A stretch of DNA of 64,000 bases, taken from Anadara kagoshimensis (taxonomy: Eukaryota; Mollusca; Bivalvia; Arcoida; Arcidae). The stretch lies in assembly GCA_021292105.1 (NCBI GenBank), contig CM037869.1, positions 23,388,050 through 23,452,049 of the forward strand, written 5' to 3'. The notes beneath the pieces were generated by a model that worked only from the letters and a program-made list of their open reading frames with translations, was not told the DNA's origin and made no database searches. The stretch's first letter is position 1; each line of letters begins with the position of its first letter. Of the stretch, positions 33,867-45,875 are shown in pieces. A program made the position numbers and the translations under genes.

Positions 33867-35346
33867 TGGCTGCGAATCATAACTTTGACAAAATGGCCGT
33901 TGCAGACAACATATCCGTTAATTCTACTGTTAAGGAGCCTGAATCGCGAGATGATATTGATCAAAGACATCAGACAGGTAATTTGAAAGTCCTTAATAAT
34001 GGTTCACATAAAAAGAAGAGTACCTTCAAAATTACGAGCCTTACAAAAAGTGGGCAATCGAGTGGGAGTGGTGAAACTCCAGCTGATGCTGATGGTGACT
34101 CGATGGATGATCTGGACGAGACAGTCGAGAGTCACACGGAAGATATCAGTTCTGAAATTTTAGATAGTTCACGTTATACTGATTTAGCAGACACTCCACT
34201 GGAGGAATTTAACCAACCGTTTGGAAATGATCCTGAATCTAAGGAACCTAAGGAGAAACCAGAAGCAATTCCCCCAACTAGATTCAAAGTTGTTAAAATT
34301 GAAACAAAAGAACCATTTAAACGTGGAAGATGGTTATGTAGGGACTCGTTAGATGCCCCAGCAGCTGACAAGAGTGATACTAAGGTTGGAATTGAGGAAG
34401 GAACTTCAGGAAATTCAAGTGCGGCAAGTTCTATACATTATGTGCATGGTTTTGATGAACCCAGTAAAAATCCATTATCAGTTGTAACAAGTCAAGCAGT
34501 GGAAATACCACCTCAACAGAATGACAATATAGTTGATAATTATACAAAAGATCCACTACATGCATCTCACGGTCATGGACATGGTATTGTAAATACACAA
34601 GATAATGTGCCGGTTTCTTTACACATGTCTGGGCATGGTCAGAGTGTATGGAGTGATGGTACACAAATGCATGGTAACCCACCAGGCTCACATCTCCAGG
34701 GGGTACATGCTGGGACAGCATTTAATATACCACAAAACTTATCACAAACAAATATTCATCAGCCTCAGTCAGTATTGATGAGTACTAGTAATGCTTCTTC
34801 CAATATAACCGTACCCCCTATACAAAATTATCCAATTGCTAGTGCTGTTGGTCAAATAAGTGCTCCTCTTCCTGTGATATCGTCTCAACCAAGTGGTCAG
34901 ACCGGAACTGTCGAACCATCCACGCATATACCATCCGTCCCACCAACCCATCTCCAGAATGCTATGCAACAACCTTCTGCAGACCAACAATCGTCACAAC
35001 AGCATCAGATACCACAGCTAGAACCGCAGACATCAGGTCTGATACCTTCTCAACCAAATGTAGACTCTTCTAATCCTGTACTACAAGGTGCCCCATATTC
35101 AAATACTCAACAGACAGGCGTTGAGGCATCAGATAATAGACAAATTTTAGATGCTAGTACATCAAGGACGATAATTCCTCCTGTTCAATCTAGTGGTGAT
35201 GAAACTATAGTTAATCAGAATACAAGAGTTACAGTTCCTGGAATAGACAATTTATCGTTGGGAGTTTCTGGTTCCACATTATTAACCCCTTCTGCTGTCG
35301 CTGAAGCAGTAGGTGGTGTATCTAGTCCCACTAAAGAAGATGAAAG
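33866..35346 (+). CDS. TSC22-domain family, long-isoform first exon
   Basis: It encodes the N-terminal 493 residues, plus two bases of codon 494, of a long TSC22D1/2/4 or Drosophila bunched-A type protein. These are growth and signalling regulators whose C-terminal TSC22 box and leucine zipper mediate dimerisation. The ORF is open further upstream but has no earlier in-frame ATG. The chosen ATG has A at -3 and G at +4; an ATG at 33893 is possible. Residues 49-61 (KKKSTFKITSLTK) match conserved motif 1. An acidic DDLDE and ESHTEDISSEI follow at 81-98. Residues 139-160 (TRFKVVKIE ... EPFKRGRWLCRD) match motif 2. In known long isoforms these motifs bind NRBP1/Madm-type partners. Residues 170-490 are Gln/Ser/Pro/Asn-rich and likely disordered. 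The donor at 35347 is AAAG|GTATGT, and read-through reaches a stop at 35408. The TSC22 box exon lies beyond the window. Confidence 0.93.
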
Positions 35347-35445
35347 GTATGTATTAATTTTGTTAATTATACATGAGAAGTTTATTGCAGGAGCTCAAAA
35401 TTGTTTGTAATGGAAGGTCCAGAATGTTTTGCCTGTATTATACCC

Positions 35446-35697
35446 CCCCCCCCCCCCCCTCCCATTCTAGTTTGAGGGGGTATATAGGAATCGCCCTGTC
35501 TGTCTGTGTAAAATTGTGTCCAGGCCATATCTCGTAATTCCTTTGGACGACTTTATAAAACTTAACATGAATAATCTTCATGGCTTAAGAGTGTGTCATG
35601 ACCTTGAACCAAAGTCATATTAGAAAGGCCAAGGTCGTGGGAAAACATACCCATGTAGATGTTTGGGGCAGGGGGTATTCGGCTCTCAAGAGACAGT
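35446..35697 (+). repeat. Dispersed repeat R, copy 2
   Basis: It follows a run of about 17 C. It contains 'gggtatataggaatcgccct', 'gaataatcttcatggc', 'ggccaaggtcgtgggaaaac' and 'ggctctcaagagacagt', homologous to 2311 and 38703. Confidence 0.75.
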
Positions 35698-36197
35698 GTT
35701 AGTTTTTGGCATAGAGAGTTGTTAAAAGTCCAAATCAATATTGAAATAGCTGTAGTATCCTGGTAAATAAAAAAGACCCATCAGACTGTTTCAGTTAAAA
35801 TACCAAGGACCTGCGGAATGTTTGAACCCTGTGTTGTCGCCAACATGAAAACTGTATGATTGCATAATAGGGAAGACTTCCATTTATACCCTCCACTTAA
35901 ATTTTTATTTCAACTGAAAAAGTTAATAAATGACAGAATCAAGCCTGAACATTTCCGTAAAAAAATATTTTTCAAAAATGTTACAGTAAAAGTAATGGTT
36001 GCAGGGATTACAAAAGGAAGTCTTGCCACAGAAATTATATTTTTAATGTGGTACCTTAGCATACCACATGATGGATACCCCTTAAAGTTTGTGCCTAACA
36101 TATTGGAAAATGTTTATGTCACAGATTCCAGGAGTAAAGTAAATATTACGCTATTGGATTCCATATCTAATGGAAAAAAGTTTATCCTATTAATAAC

Positions 36198-36385
36198 CAC
36201 CGTGGTAGCTCAGTTGGTAGAGTGCTCGTCACGGAAGACTTGACACGATAAAGGATCCTGCTGAATAATGCCCTCAGTGCAACGCACAGGCAGAATTTCT
36301 GCACCTTCACCTATAGCTGGCGATGTCACGATATAAGTGAAATATTCCCAACTGGGATGTTAAACACCATTACTCTACTTACCTG
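36198..36385 (+). repeat. Internally deleted tRNA-derived SINE
   Basis: The head 'gtggtagctcagttggtaga' is intact through the A box. The B box and upstream body are missing. The lower body ('aaggatcctgctgaataatg') and tail ('atataagtgaaatattcc') remain. Confidence 0.75.
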
Positions 36386-36902
36386 TTCTGTATTAATGTT
36401 ATGTGGTATTGTTGGGTACGATATTGACAAACCCATTTGTTTATCACATGGTAAATTGCTGGATTTGATTGAAAATATTGTGTCTAGTTTCTGTTTTCCT
36501 TGACAGTGACCTTCAATACTGTTAACTTTTCCTGGTATCGTACTGTACCAATCTGTCTCCTGGTACCCAGGAAATGAGTGACATCACATCTTGTTGTGTA
36601 TCATTAAATGTATTTAGAAGATGACATGTATTATACATTTGTATATATTATTTTGGAACTTCTATTACAGTAAAACCTTGATACAGCGTCCCTCTATAAC
36701 TTTGCTACTTCACTTATCACCATAGTATTTTTAGGCCCCAGAGTCTATTTCTTGTCTGTTTCCAAGGCATTGCAGCCATCAAAGTGGGCTTCAGCTGCCC
36801 ACCAATTAAAATTTTCAGGGGGCCAGTGGAAATTCCAAGTGGCCATTCAACCTTTTCTTCCAAATGAAGGAAAATTAAGGCATCTTTTAGACAAATTAGG
36901 AT

Positions 36903-37347
36903 AAGCATGTGAACTTCCACATGGGAAGTGAGGCCGGGTGCTCCAGAAGAGTAAGCACCTCCTGATTAGTTAGCTAAATGATAAAACAAGACTAACACAC
37001 ATTGGGATCTGACACTGATTATAAAATTTCAGAATTTGAATAGGCTCTGGATAAAATGTCTAGTGTGGTTAAAGTACTGTTCTACTGGATGGCAACATCC
37101 AAACCCCTTATTTACAACCAGAACAGTGCCAGTGGTCATAGTTCCATGTTCCTTTCATTCAATTTTGATTACACATGGTGGATGTAGCTAAACGGGAGGT
37201 TCTAACCTTTCAGTAGCACCAAGCCTTATTATTTCCCTGGTGGAAGTTCTTTGTTTAACCTAACTTGTCAGTTTCAGTTTCTACTTTGTTTCTGAATTGT
37301 GTTTCGGACATTGATTAGTATGTTTGTTTTTGATTTACAACAAGGAC
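36903..37347. repeat. Repeat E fragments in opposite orientations
   Basis: 36903-36985 carries 'gtgaacttccacatggg' and 'gtaagcacctcctg' in direct orientation. 37125-37347 carries the complement ('ccctggtggaagttc', 'aacttgtcagtttc', 'tagtatgtttgtttttgatt'). This may be an inverted pair or one palindromic element. Confidence 0.55.
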
Positions 37348-37499
37348 AGTAGTTCATAAATATGCACATTTAAAAAACTCCAACTAAATCTTTTTTACAA
37401 AAAAATGAATCAACAACCCTTGCTTTGTATCTGTATCAATAAATAATGAGGGCAGAATGAATGTTACTTAGACTTAATTAAGTCACTAATCATATATTT

Positions 37500-37740
37500 T
37501 GTCTTTAGCCAAGTTCTCAGCATTACAAAATGAAAGTCAGGGTTCATTTGGAGGGATATTAAAATTAACAAGATCTTGTGCCACGGTAGGCATGGCACGA
37601 TAAAGAACCTTGCTGTATAATGCTATCAGTGCAATGCACTAGCAAAATTTCTGCACCTTTGCCTTTAGATAGCGACATCTCGATATAAGTGAGATGTTCT
37701 TGACTGGGTAAGTGGGATTAAACACCATTACTTAACTCTC
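37500..37740 (+). repeat. 5'-truncated tRNA-derived SINE
   Basis: Body and tail only: 'gaaagtcagggttcatttgg', 'ggcacgataaagaacc', 'gatataagtgagatgttc', 'aaacaccattacttaac'. Confidence 0.7.
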
Positions 37741-38702
37741 ACTGTATGAACTAAAGTCACTAACCATATTGCTGCGCCATTGTATTTCCTCACACTATAT
37801 GTAATATTGCTGTATATATTTTTTTATTGAGGAAACTACAAATATCTCAATGGAAATCATTTAAATGGCTTTCATTTTCAAATCAGAACATTTTATCATA
37901 CAGGGGAATAATTTATGCTGTTATGCCTCTTAGAAAATTCTTATACATGTACTGTTATTGGCCAATTTCTAATCACATGGTAACAGTGTTTGAAACCTTG
38001 GTCAAAATTGTAATGGGAAATTGCAATATTCACTGCTAAGCAGAGACTCAGGAAAACTTCAGAGTAAGCAATAATCCTATTTGTCTACATGTATCTCTAT
38101 GATTCTGATTAGTAGCACCCAAAAACCCTGGTCCGAATTATTCCTAGTCAATATTAAAAGGTTGTCAGAATAAAAGGTAAAAGAAGATGTTTTTCTTTCT
38201 TGTTCAGTATACACTTTTGTTGGGCATTATGAAGGATTGTCTCCCCTTTTGGAACTTCATCTTCCTTGCCAATCGGCTTTGGAGATGTTCCCTCTGGGAG
38301 ACAATCATTCATATTTTTCCCTCAACTATGTCTAAGGGCACCATTTGTATATTTTGGTTCACCCTAGTACCATGTAAATTGAGAGATTTAATGCTGGCAA
38401 GTGTCTGCTGAAATATCACTTCCTGTTGTTATCATTTAAAAATACATGTATTAATGCTATGCTTGTATATGTTCCTGGAATAACATGGTTTAAATAAACA
38501 GGGTTTAAGTAGCCAATGACCCCCCAGAAATTTGTTTGGGTCCCCCAATGTTTTTAGGGTTTTTTGTTGTGTATTGCTATTGTAACTTCTCTTCAGAAGT
38601 GAGCTTGGCCCCCCAACTCAAAATAGTTAATCTTCATTCAGAATAATATTTCTTGGGGAAACATCAATTTCATAATTGCACTACCAGTAATTATGGTTTA
38701 AT

Positions 38703-38948
38703 TATACCCCTGCAAACTAGTTTGAGGGGGGTATATAGTAATCCCCATGTCTGTCTGTTCATGTAAAATCGTGTCAGGGCCATATCTCATAGCTGCTCTG
38801 GACGACTGTCATTAAACTTCACATGAATAATCTTCATGGTCCAAAGATATGTCATGACCTTGAACCAAGGTCATATCTTAAAGGTCAAGGTCATGGGAAA
38901 ACATTAAATGTTGGGGCAGGGGTATTTGGCTCTCAAGTGACATTTCTA
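38703..38948 (+). repeat. Dispersed repeat R, copy 3
   Basis: 'taccccctgcaaactagttt'-like palindromic head, 'gggtatatagtaatccccat', 'ggtcaaggtcatgggaaaac'. A partial fourth copy (3' half) lies at about 39382-39492. Confidence 0.75.
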
Positions 38949-39972
38949 GTTATTATGAAAACGTGATATTTTGTAAGTTTTAAATTAAAATTTTTTAAAA
39001 AGAAAAAAATAATAAAGAAAGAAATTAAATTTAAACGTTTTGATAAAAGTCTGATGATTAATGCCGGTTCTAAACATTTGTAATATTCAAGGAAAAAAAC
39101 AATAATTAAAAGGTTTTCATGAAAAATGTAAAACCAAAGGTTTTTTAATTTTTATGCATCGAAATAAAAAATTCAAACTTAGCATTTGACCCTGCTGAAA
39201 ACCTGTGGCGTCACGAAAAATGTTTTTGCGATTATTATTATTATATTATTGATTTTAAACTCTAATTAATTATTGTGCAACTGGAGCTAGAGCTACATTT
39301 TAGCATTATAAGGTATGACTGATTAGGCAGGCCCATTGGAGACAACAGGCCATGGTGGCCATTTCAATCTTCTTTGATAGAGTGTTCATGGTCCAAACCG
39401 GTGTGGCATGACCTTCTACCAAGGTTAAGTGAAGGTCGTGGGAAAACATGAAATGTTGGGGGCAGGGATGTTTGGCTCTCAAGAGACAGTGCTAGTTGCT
39501 TTTGGCGATGTTTGTTGAATTAATTAATCTCACACCACAATAAGCTGATTACAAGCATGATAAGATTGGTTTTCAGAGTGAAGAGACAAAATTATCTTGA
39601 ACATTATTCTAGGATAACCTTGTCAGTAGTGTTTTGCATCATATGATTCTGGTGCTGAAAATCTTGTCTTCTTGATCTAAAAACATTACTACAATTCAGG
39701 AATTTACCTCTACACTTCTTATTGGTACTCTAGGATTTTTCCTTTACATTTACACAAGTACATGTACATCATATAAAAAAATCTGTCTTCCCACAGAACA
39801 GTTCCGCAATCCTAAAAAAGCAAACATGTATATATAGAATACCAGAAAGCAAACAGTCATGACTCAAATCAGGAAGCATTCTCCAGGAAGTACATGTAGT
39901 AGGCATATTAATATTATAGTTAATTACTCTTCAAACTACATGTGTTTACTTATATCATTTGTATGATTTAAA

Positions 39973-40140
39973 TACAGTCAAACATGTCAATAAAAGCCAC
40001 CATAGGGAGCCAGTAAAAGTCGCCTTTATTGGCAGGTGGTCCTTATATAGATTCAAATAATATCTGGTAAATTTGAATAAAGAGCAATTGATATAAAATT
40101 TTACTGGTCTTTAAAAGCATGTGGTCCTTATATAGAGGTG
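39973..40140. repeat. MITE-like palindromic repeat A
   Basis: 'tacagtcaaacatgtcaata' at the left, internal 'ccagtaaaagtcgccttta', right part 'gtccttatatagaggtgaca' lacking a clean terminal repeat. Confidence 0.6.
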
Positions 40141-40217
40141 ACAAAACTTCAGTTGTTCTTCATTTGGAAAAAATAGATATTGGTCATTTCAGTCCAGTAC
40201 GAACCTGTAGCCATCTC

Positions 40218-40322
40218 TATTTACATAGGATTCCATTTCTGGTATCCAAAATTGCCATAGGCTACTTTTCCACAAATTTCAGAACTTTGGTTACTATTAA
40301 GTTAGAAATTGTGGAAACCTAA
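40218..40322 (-). repeat. Partial MITE-like repeat B
   Basis: 'ttccatttctggtatccaaa' at the left and 'attgtggaaaccta' at the right correspond to the ends of the family at 52456 and 60636; the interior is shortened. Confidence 0.5.
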
Positions 40323-40631
40323 TGTACTGGTAAAAGGCCAATCTATAGTATTCTATAGCCAACAAAAAGTTTGACATTTCAATTTGACAAGTTAGTGATT
40401 AAGTTGACAAACTTTAACAAACGTAAATGGTCATCACTGGAGAAGCAAAATTAAAGCTTAATTTGACAAAAGAAGTTCCTTTAACCTTGATATTTCATTT
40501 AATCATGGACAAAATTGTCCAGACTTTTTACACCCCTTTGACCAGGATTCACTTGCACTAAAGCATGTAGACAAAACAAAAATTAAGTGTACAGTAGAAT
40601 TGTTTTAGGTCTTTCCTGTCACTCACTCAAG

Positions 40632-40890
40632 GGGCTTCGGCAGCTGAGTGATGTATATAATGGATTTACAAATCACAACACTGCTCGGTGCCTAGATTCT
40701 CAATTGGGCAGATCTTAGTGTGAAAGTATAGTTACATGTCAGTTGCTTGCAAATGTACAGTGTGGGTGGTATTCTCTGGACAGACACTCTGGTTTCCTCC
40801 GCCATGCAGAACTGACTGTCTTGATACAAGTGAAACAAAGTTGACTGGCTTAAACACAATATACTCACGAGTCACTCCACTACCTTATTC
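40632..40890 (+). repeat. Degenerate SINE-like element
   Basis: 'cggcagctgagtgatgtata' and a tail-like 'gatacaagtgaaacaaag' suggest an old SINE. The boxes are poorly preserved. Confidence 0.35.
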
Positions 40891-41649
40891 ACTTAGTATC
40901 TGATCTAACCAGAAATTTAAAATGTGTAACAATAATTGATATGGTGGAAATGGAATATACAGAATTAAGAGTAATCTGTTGTCAAGGAAACAATAATTAA
41001 GTTGATAGTTTTTTCAAATTTTGAAAATTGCCTGGAGTGGATTTGTAGAGTCTAATGCAATCAAAATTGTACATTTCCATTTTTTATCCTTGTTAATTAT
41101 GTTATATATCTTGCAGTGATGTTTTAATTCCATCTTAGCAGAGATGAACATAAAACTGGTCTCTAAACCATGTACATCCATTTATCCCTTACAAAAACCT
41201 TACCAGTTCTCTTGGCCTGTGTCGAAGCGAAAACATTTTGGAATAAATTAAAATGCTGGCCTGATATAGGATAATGAACAGGATTTTGATTTAGGGGAAT
41301 GTGATTATTCAATTTAAACCTCTTATTGTGATGTGAATTATTTCCTTCCAAGTAAATGTTTTCTTTCAAATAGGCACCTCCAGTAGGCAATGTGGGCAAG
41401 TGTTCCAAGTGGATGTTTTCTTTCAATAGGCACCATAGAGAGTGAGCTGAGTTGATGTGTCCTTCAAGTAGGCAACATGGGCATTTGTGAATGCTTTCCT
41501 CCAGTTGGCATATTGGATCAGTTGTATAAATGTTACAACTAGTAGTGCTACCAAATTATAAATATTTCAAGCAGTTAAAGATAATAATGTGACTACATTT
41601 GTGTTTAGTAGAAACTTGTGTCATTAAACATATAGACATGTGATATTCT

Positions 41650-41684
41650 ATCTCTCTCTCTCTCTCTGTCTCTCTCCTCTCTCT
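41650..41684. repeat. (CT)n microsatellite
   Basis: A CT-rich run of about 35 bases with GT interruptions. Confidence 0.8.
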
Positions 41685-42129
41685 GTATGTGTGTTACATA
41701 TACAATACTCGGAAGTGTACCAGTCTGTGGGGGGACATTCTGTTTTTCCATATCCTCAAGCAAATTTGTCATAAATTTTGCAGAAATGCCTGATATTTTC
41801 TGTACTAACTGGAAGTTACAGCCTACAGGAAACAATAAACTTTATACTTATACATGTATAATAGATAAAGAATTTATGAACAACAAAAACTGCTGTTACT
41901 CTATAATAGTGTATATACATAATCTACATTATAAGTAAATTTCATTTTACCCATGGTAAGTCCATTTTATAAATTTGTTCAGTTGTGCATAGTATACAAT
42001 GTACTGGGAAGTGTTTACTGAGGAAATATTTCAAATTCCATTATTGTGAATTTTCCCAAAAAATGTTTATTGTACTCTGTGGCATACAGTTGGTAGAGAT
42101 GTATAAAATCCATACCCTGTACAAAAGGG

Positions 42130-43377
42130 TGATCTGCCCATAAATGCCACTTTTACTGGTTCCCTTAGGTGGCATTTGTAGACAGGTTTGATTGTACCAC
42201 CTGCCCATAAAGGTCACTTTTACTTGTTCCCTCAGGTGGCCTTTATAGACAGGTTTGACTGTACCATCTGCCCATAAGACCACATTTTCTGGTTTCCTTA
42301 GGTAGCCTTTATAGACAGGTTTGACTGTACAATCTGCCCATGAAGCCACTTTTACTGGTTCCCTGAAGGTGGCATTTATAGACAGGTTTGACTACCACCT
42401 GCCCATAAAGGTCACTTTTACTGGTTCCCTTAGGTGGCCTCTATAGACAGGTTTGACTGTACCACCTGCCCATAAAGGTCACTTTTACTGGTTCCCTTAG
42501 GTGGCCTTTATAGACAGGTTTGATTGTACCACCTGCCCATAAAGGTCACTTTTACTGGTTTCCTTGGATGGCCTTTATAGACAGGTTTGACTGTACCACC
42601 TGTAGGGGTGTGCGATATTACCGGTATACCGGTATATTGCGGTATGGCAGGGTCGATACAATATACCGGTACGCAAAATAAAAAACTGGTATACCGCGGA
42701 AATTTTAAAAAATCAGTAGATTATGCTTTACGGTCATTATTTTGTTATTAGCACTTAAAAGGCTGTAATATAATCTTTATCTCGTAAGTGTTTGTCAACT
42801 ACATACAAAATAAAGCGCCTCTGAGATACAGACATGTATACATGTTATAACCGATAATGGCAGACGACGAAGTAAAACTTGTCAAAAACAAACGAGCAAA
42901 GGCAAAAGTGTGGGAACATTTTAAATTTAGGCAAATAGCAGCGGGAACTAAATGAAAATATAGCAGTATGCACTGTCTGTAATGCAGACTTTAAATATGC
43001 TGGGGGGGTACAAGTAATCTTACTTGCACATTCGCCGCCATCACCCAAACTTGATGCCGGTTCGTTTATCTTTTAAGCATTCATTAACTTTGCAATATAT
43101 TGCAATATGTATTGCAATATTTTCTCAAATATTGCAATATATTGCAATATGCTTTTTTCCCCAATACCCACCCCTAACCACCTGCCCATAGAGATCACTT
43201 TTACTGGTTCCCTTAGGTGGCATTTATAGACAGGTTTGATTGTACCACCTTCCCATAAAGGTCACTTTTACTTTTTTCCTCAGGTGGCCTTTATGACAAG
43301 ATTGACTGTACCGCCTGCCCCTTAAGGCCCCATTTACTGTTCCCTTAGGTTGTCTTTATAGACAGGTTTGACTGTAC
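42130..43377. repeat. 67-bp tandem array related to repeat A
   Basis: About ten units with a 67-bp period carry 'tgcccataaaggtcactttt', 'actggttcccttaggtgg' and 'tttatagacaggtttgactg'. The unit is the core of dispersed repeat A. A 574-bp hAT element splits the array at 42603-43176. ORFs here are repeat translations. Confidence 0.9.
42603..43176 (+). mobile_element. hAT-type element with 8-bp target duplication
   Basis: The ends are TAGGGGTG and CACCCCTA, exact 8-bp terminal inverted repeats, flanked by ACCACCTG on both sides (42595-42602 and 43177-43184), the 8-bp duplication typical of hAT. Inside, from an ATG at 42857, is the start of a transposase-like protein (MADDEVKLVKNKRAKAK then VWEHFKF) that stops after about 32 codons. 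A shifted frame gives AVCTVCNADFKY and GG, resembling the first half of a BED zinc finger. The element is short and non-autonomous. Confidence 0.85.
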
Positions 43378-44218
43378 ATGTATTGATTGTAATTTGTTGC
43401 TTAACATAATTACCATTCAATCTGAATAAATTCACATAAAAAAACATTTACAAGTACATGTATATCATTGTCATTTGTGCCAAGTTAAAATTCTAAGTCC
43501 AGCTAGGCACAGTGCTGGGTAGTGTAAAAATTTCCAGACACTTGAGTATTATACACTCCATAATTGTTACCGTTGACAAGTCTGATATTGATAAGAGAAA
43601 TTATAAATATATATATGTCATTTGAATTGAGAAATAAATATTTATTTGACTTCTCATTTTAAGAGGGAAAATGTGTTATAGATTGTTATATAATTAGGCC
43701 AATGCCATATGTTTTTTTTTGTGATTTGAGTTACCTCCCTTTATCCATAATATAAAGAATGCTTTGTATTTCAAAGTTGCATGCATAATTTATATCTCAA
43801 AATTAGTCATAGCTTCTTGCTTCTTTATTTAAATGTACATGTTTTTGTACAACACTAACTTTACATAACACATATGTAGTACCTATTTACATAGTATTTT
43901 TATAGTTGGTACTTGTCAATTTTTGTTTAATGAATTGAAAAGGAACTTAAAAAATACTTTGATAATGTGCATGTTTGTGTGTACGTGCGTCATAAAAATG
44001 ATAGTACAAATGTACCTGTCTGCACAAATTTATGCATCGCCCTCCACAAACAATATATACATCCAGTTTGATTAATGTGATGAAAAATTTACGTATCCAG
44101 TGTTTTCATTTCATGGTTATGTAAAATAGAAAAAGAAATGAGTGTGAAACTAGAGTCTGGATAAACAGCCTTGCAAATTGACATTAGGGTAGTTTATATA
44201 ATTTCACATTTTTGAAAG

Positions 44219-44530
44219 ACCACTGCAGTAGCTCAGTTGGTAGAGTGCTTGCTCTGTAAGTGGGAGGTCTTGGGTTCAAACCCCAACCGGGTCTGATCCA
44301 AGACTTGAAAGTTGGTAGTGACTGAAATGAAAGTCAGTTATATCGAATGGTAACTTAAAATAAATTAGGCCCTGTGTCACAGTAGGTGCAGATAAAAAAC
44401 CCTGCTGTACAATGCCATCAGCGCAATGCATAGGCAAAATTTCTGCACCTTTGCCTAAAGCTGAACTGGCGACATCTTGATGTATGTGAAATATTCTTGA
44501 CTAGGATGTAAAACACCATTAGCCAACTCA
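44219..44530 (+). repeat. Best-preserved tRNA-derived SINE
   Basis: 'cagtagctcagttggtagag' (A box), 'cttgggttcaaaccccaac' (B box), the body with 'gcagataaaaaaccctgctg' and 'gcacctttgcctaaagctg', and a tail 'gtgaaatattcttgactagg' ending 'aaacaccattagcc'. Confidence 0.85.
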
Positions 44531-45875
44531 CATTTTTAAAATGTATTTTGAAGTTGTCAAATTAAGATTTTACTTTATTTAGGTATTAAGATGTAGAGTG
44601 GTTTGTCAAAGGTTCAAATAACTTTCTCTTAATGAAAAAATATTTTATAGATATGTCATACTTGCCAACCATTACAATTTTGGCGTAAATTTTACGATTT
44701 TGAAGTTAAAATTAGAACCTTACTATTGCAAGTTAAAACTTATGATTGAAAAAAAAAATTTAGAAAATTGGAGTTGAAAGCCTTCTCTATTCTATGTATA
44801 TAGTGAAATATCAACTTCTTTCAATTCAATTGTGTAAATACTGCCCAAGAGCACAAGACAGGGATCCAGTGTTGTACATTTGTTTAAAAATGGCTTCTTA
44901 ATGTCATGGTCATGAAAATGACAATGATCGGGATCTTTAGCTGTCAGTTAAAATGAGAACAATGGTATAAAAAATTCCAACCCGAATTTTCGACAAAATA
45001 TCCATTTTTGTCAAGTCAAATACAAGAATAAATCCTTACGACTGATTTTGCAAAATTTTATGATGACCAAAATTTAAGCAAATTTACTCCTAGTCTCAAA
45101 AAAGGGTAGGCAAGTCTGCTATGACATTATTTCACATTAAACATAGTCATGCAGTGCACTGTTACAATTAGTGATTGAACAGACATGGAATTTAATGTAA
45201 GAGTTATCTCTCTTTACACTTGTATTGTCCATACCTTAGATCAAGTGGATTAAAATTAGGTATTGTAATTTAAAGATTTAAAAATTTAAAGGATACAGCC
45301 AGTTTTACTGTATATACTAGTGAAAATTTGAAATGTTTGTAAAAACAGGATGGCATTTTAAACTGTTCTGTGTTCAAGTTTGAAATTATAATAGAATAGA
45401 CTGTTAGGATGATTTATTTAGGCAAAATTGGGTTACATATTTTTGTGCAAAAATTTAAACATTTCATAAACACAAATAATGAATGACATGTGGTTTTCAG
45501 TAAATAAACTTTAAAAATGAGGTAATGGGCAAGGTCATGACCTCATGTAAAATATAAACAACATATTAAGATTTTGACATTAGATTTTCATTTTACTGAT
45601 GATTTTAGATATTTTATTGAATATTGTCTGTCACTATTTGTTAAAATCTAAATGAACAGTGATAATCCTATCTTGCCCTGCTTGGCCATGCTCTAATTAA
45701 CAGAATGTATATATATATATATTTGTAAAAATACTTTCAGTTTTAACTGTTTCTCATAGGTCAGTTATGGCCATATGTAAATGATTATTATTTTTATGAT
45801 TTTATGATATTTATGATGTATGATTTTTAAAATTGCTTATTATTATTTACATGTAACACTAATTTTTTTGCTTAT

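Noticed and set aside
34174-34990. Antisense ORFs across the TSC22 long first exon
   Set aside because: They lie opposite a clearly conserved coding exon and have no recognisable content; shadows of exon A.
42041-42349. 102-aa minus ORF with repeating VKPVYKGHLRE-type units
   Set aside because: It is a translation of the 67-bp array. The same peptide appears at 47707-47895, where the repeat recurs.
44219-44290. Possible true tRNA gene
   Set aside because: A and B boxes are present, but the sequence does not fold cleanly as a tRNA and continues into the SINE body; many diverged copies exist.
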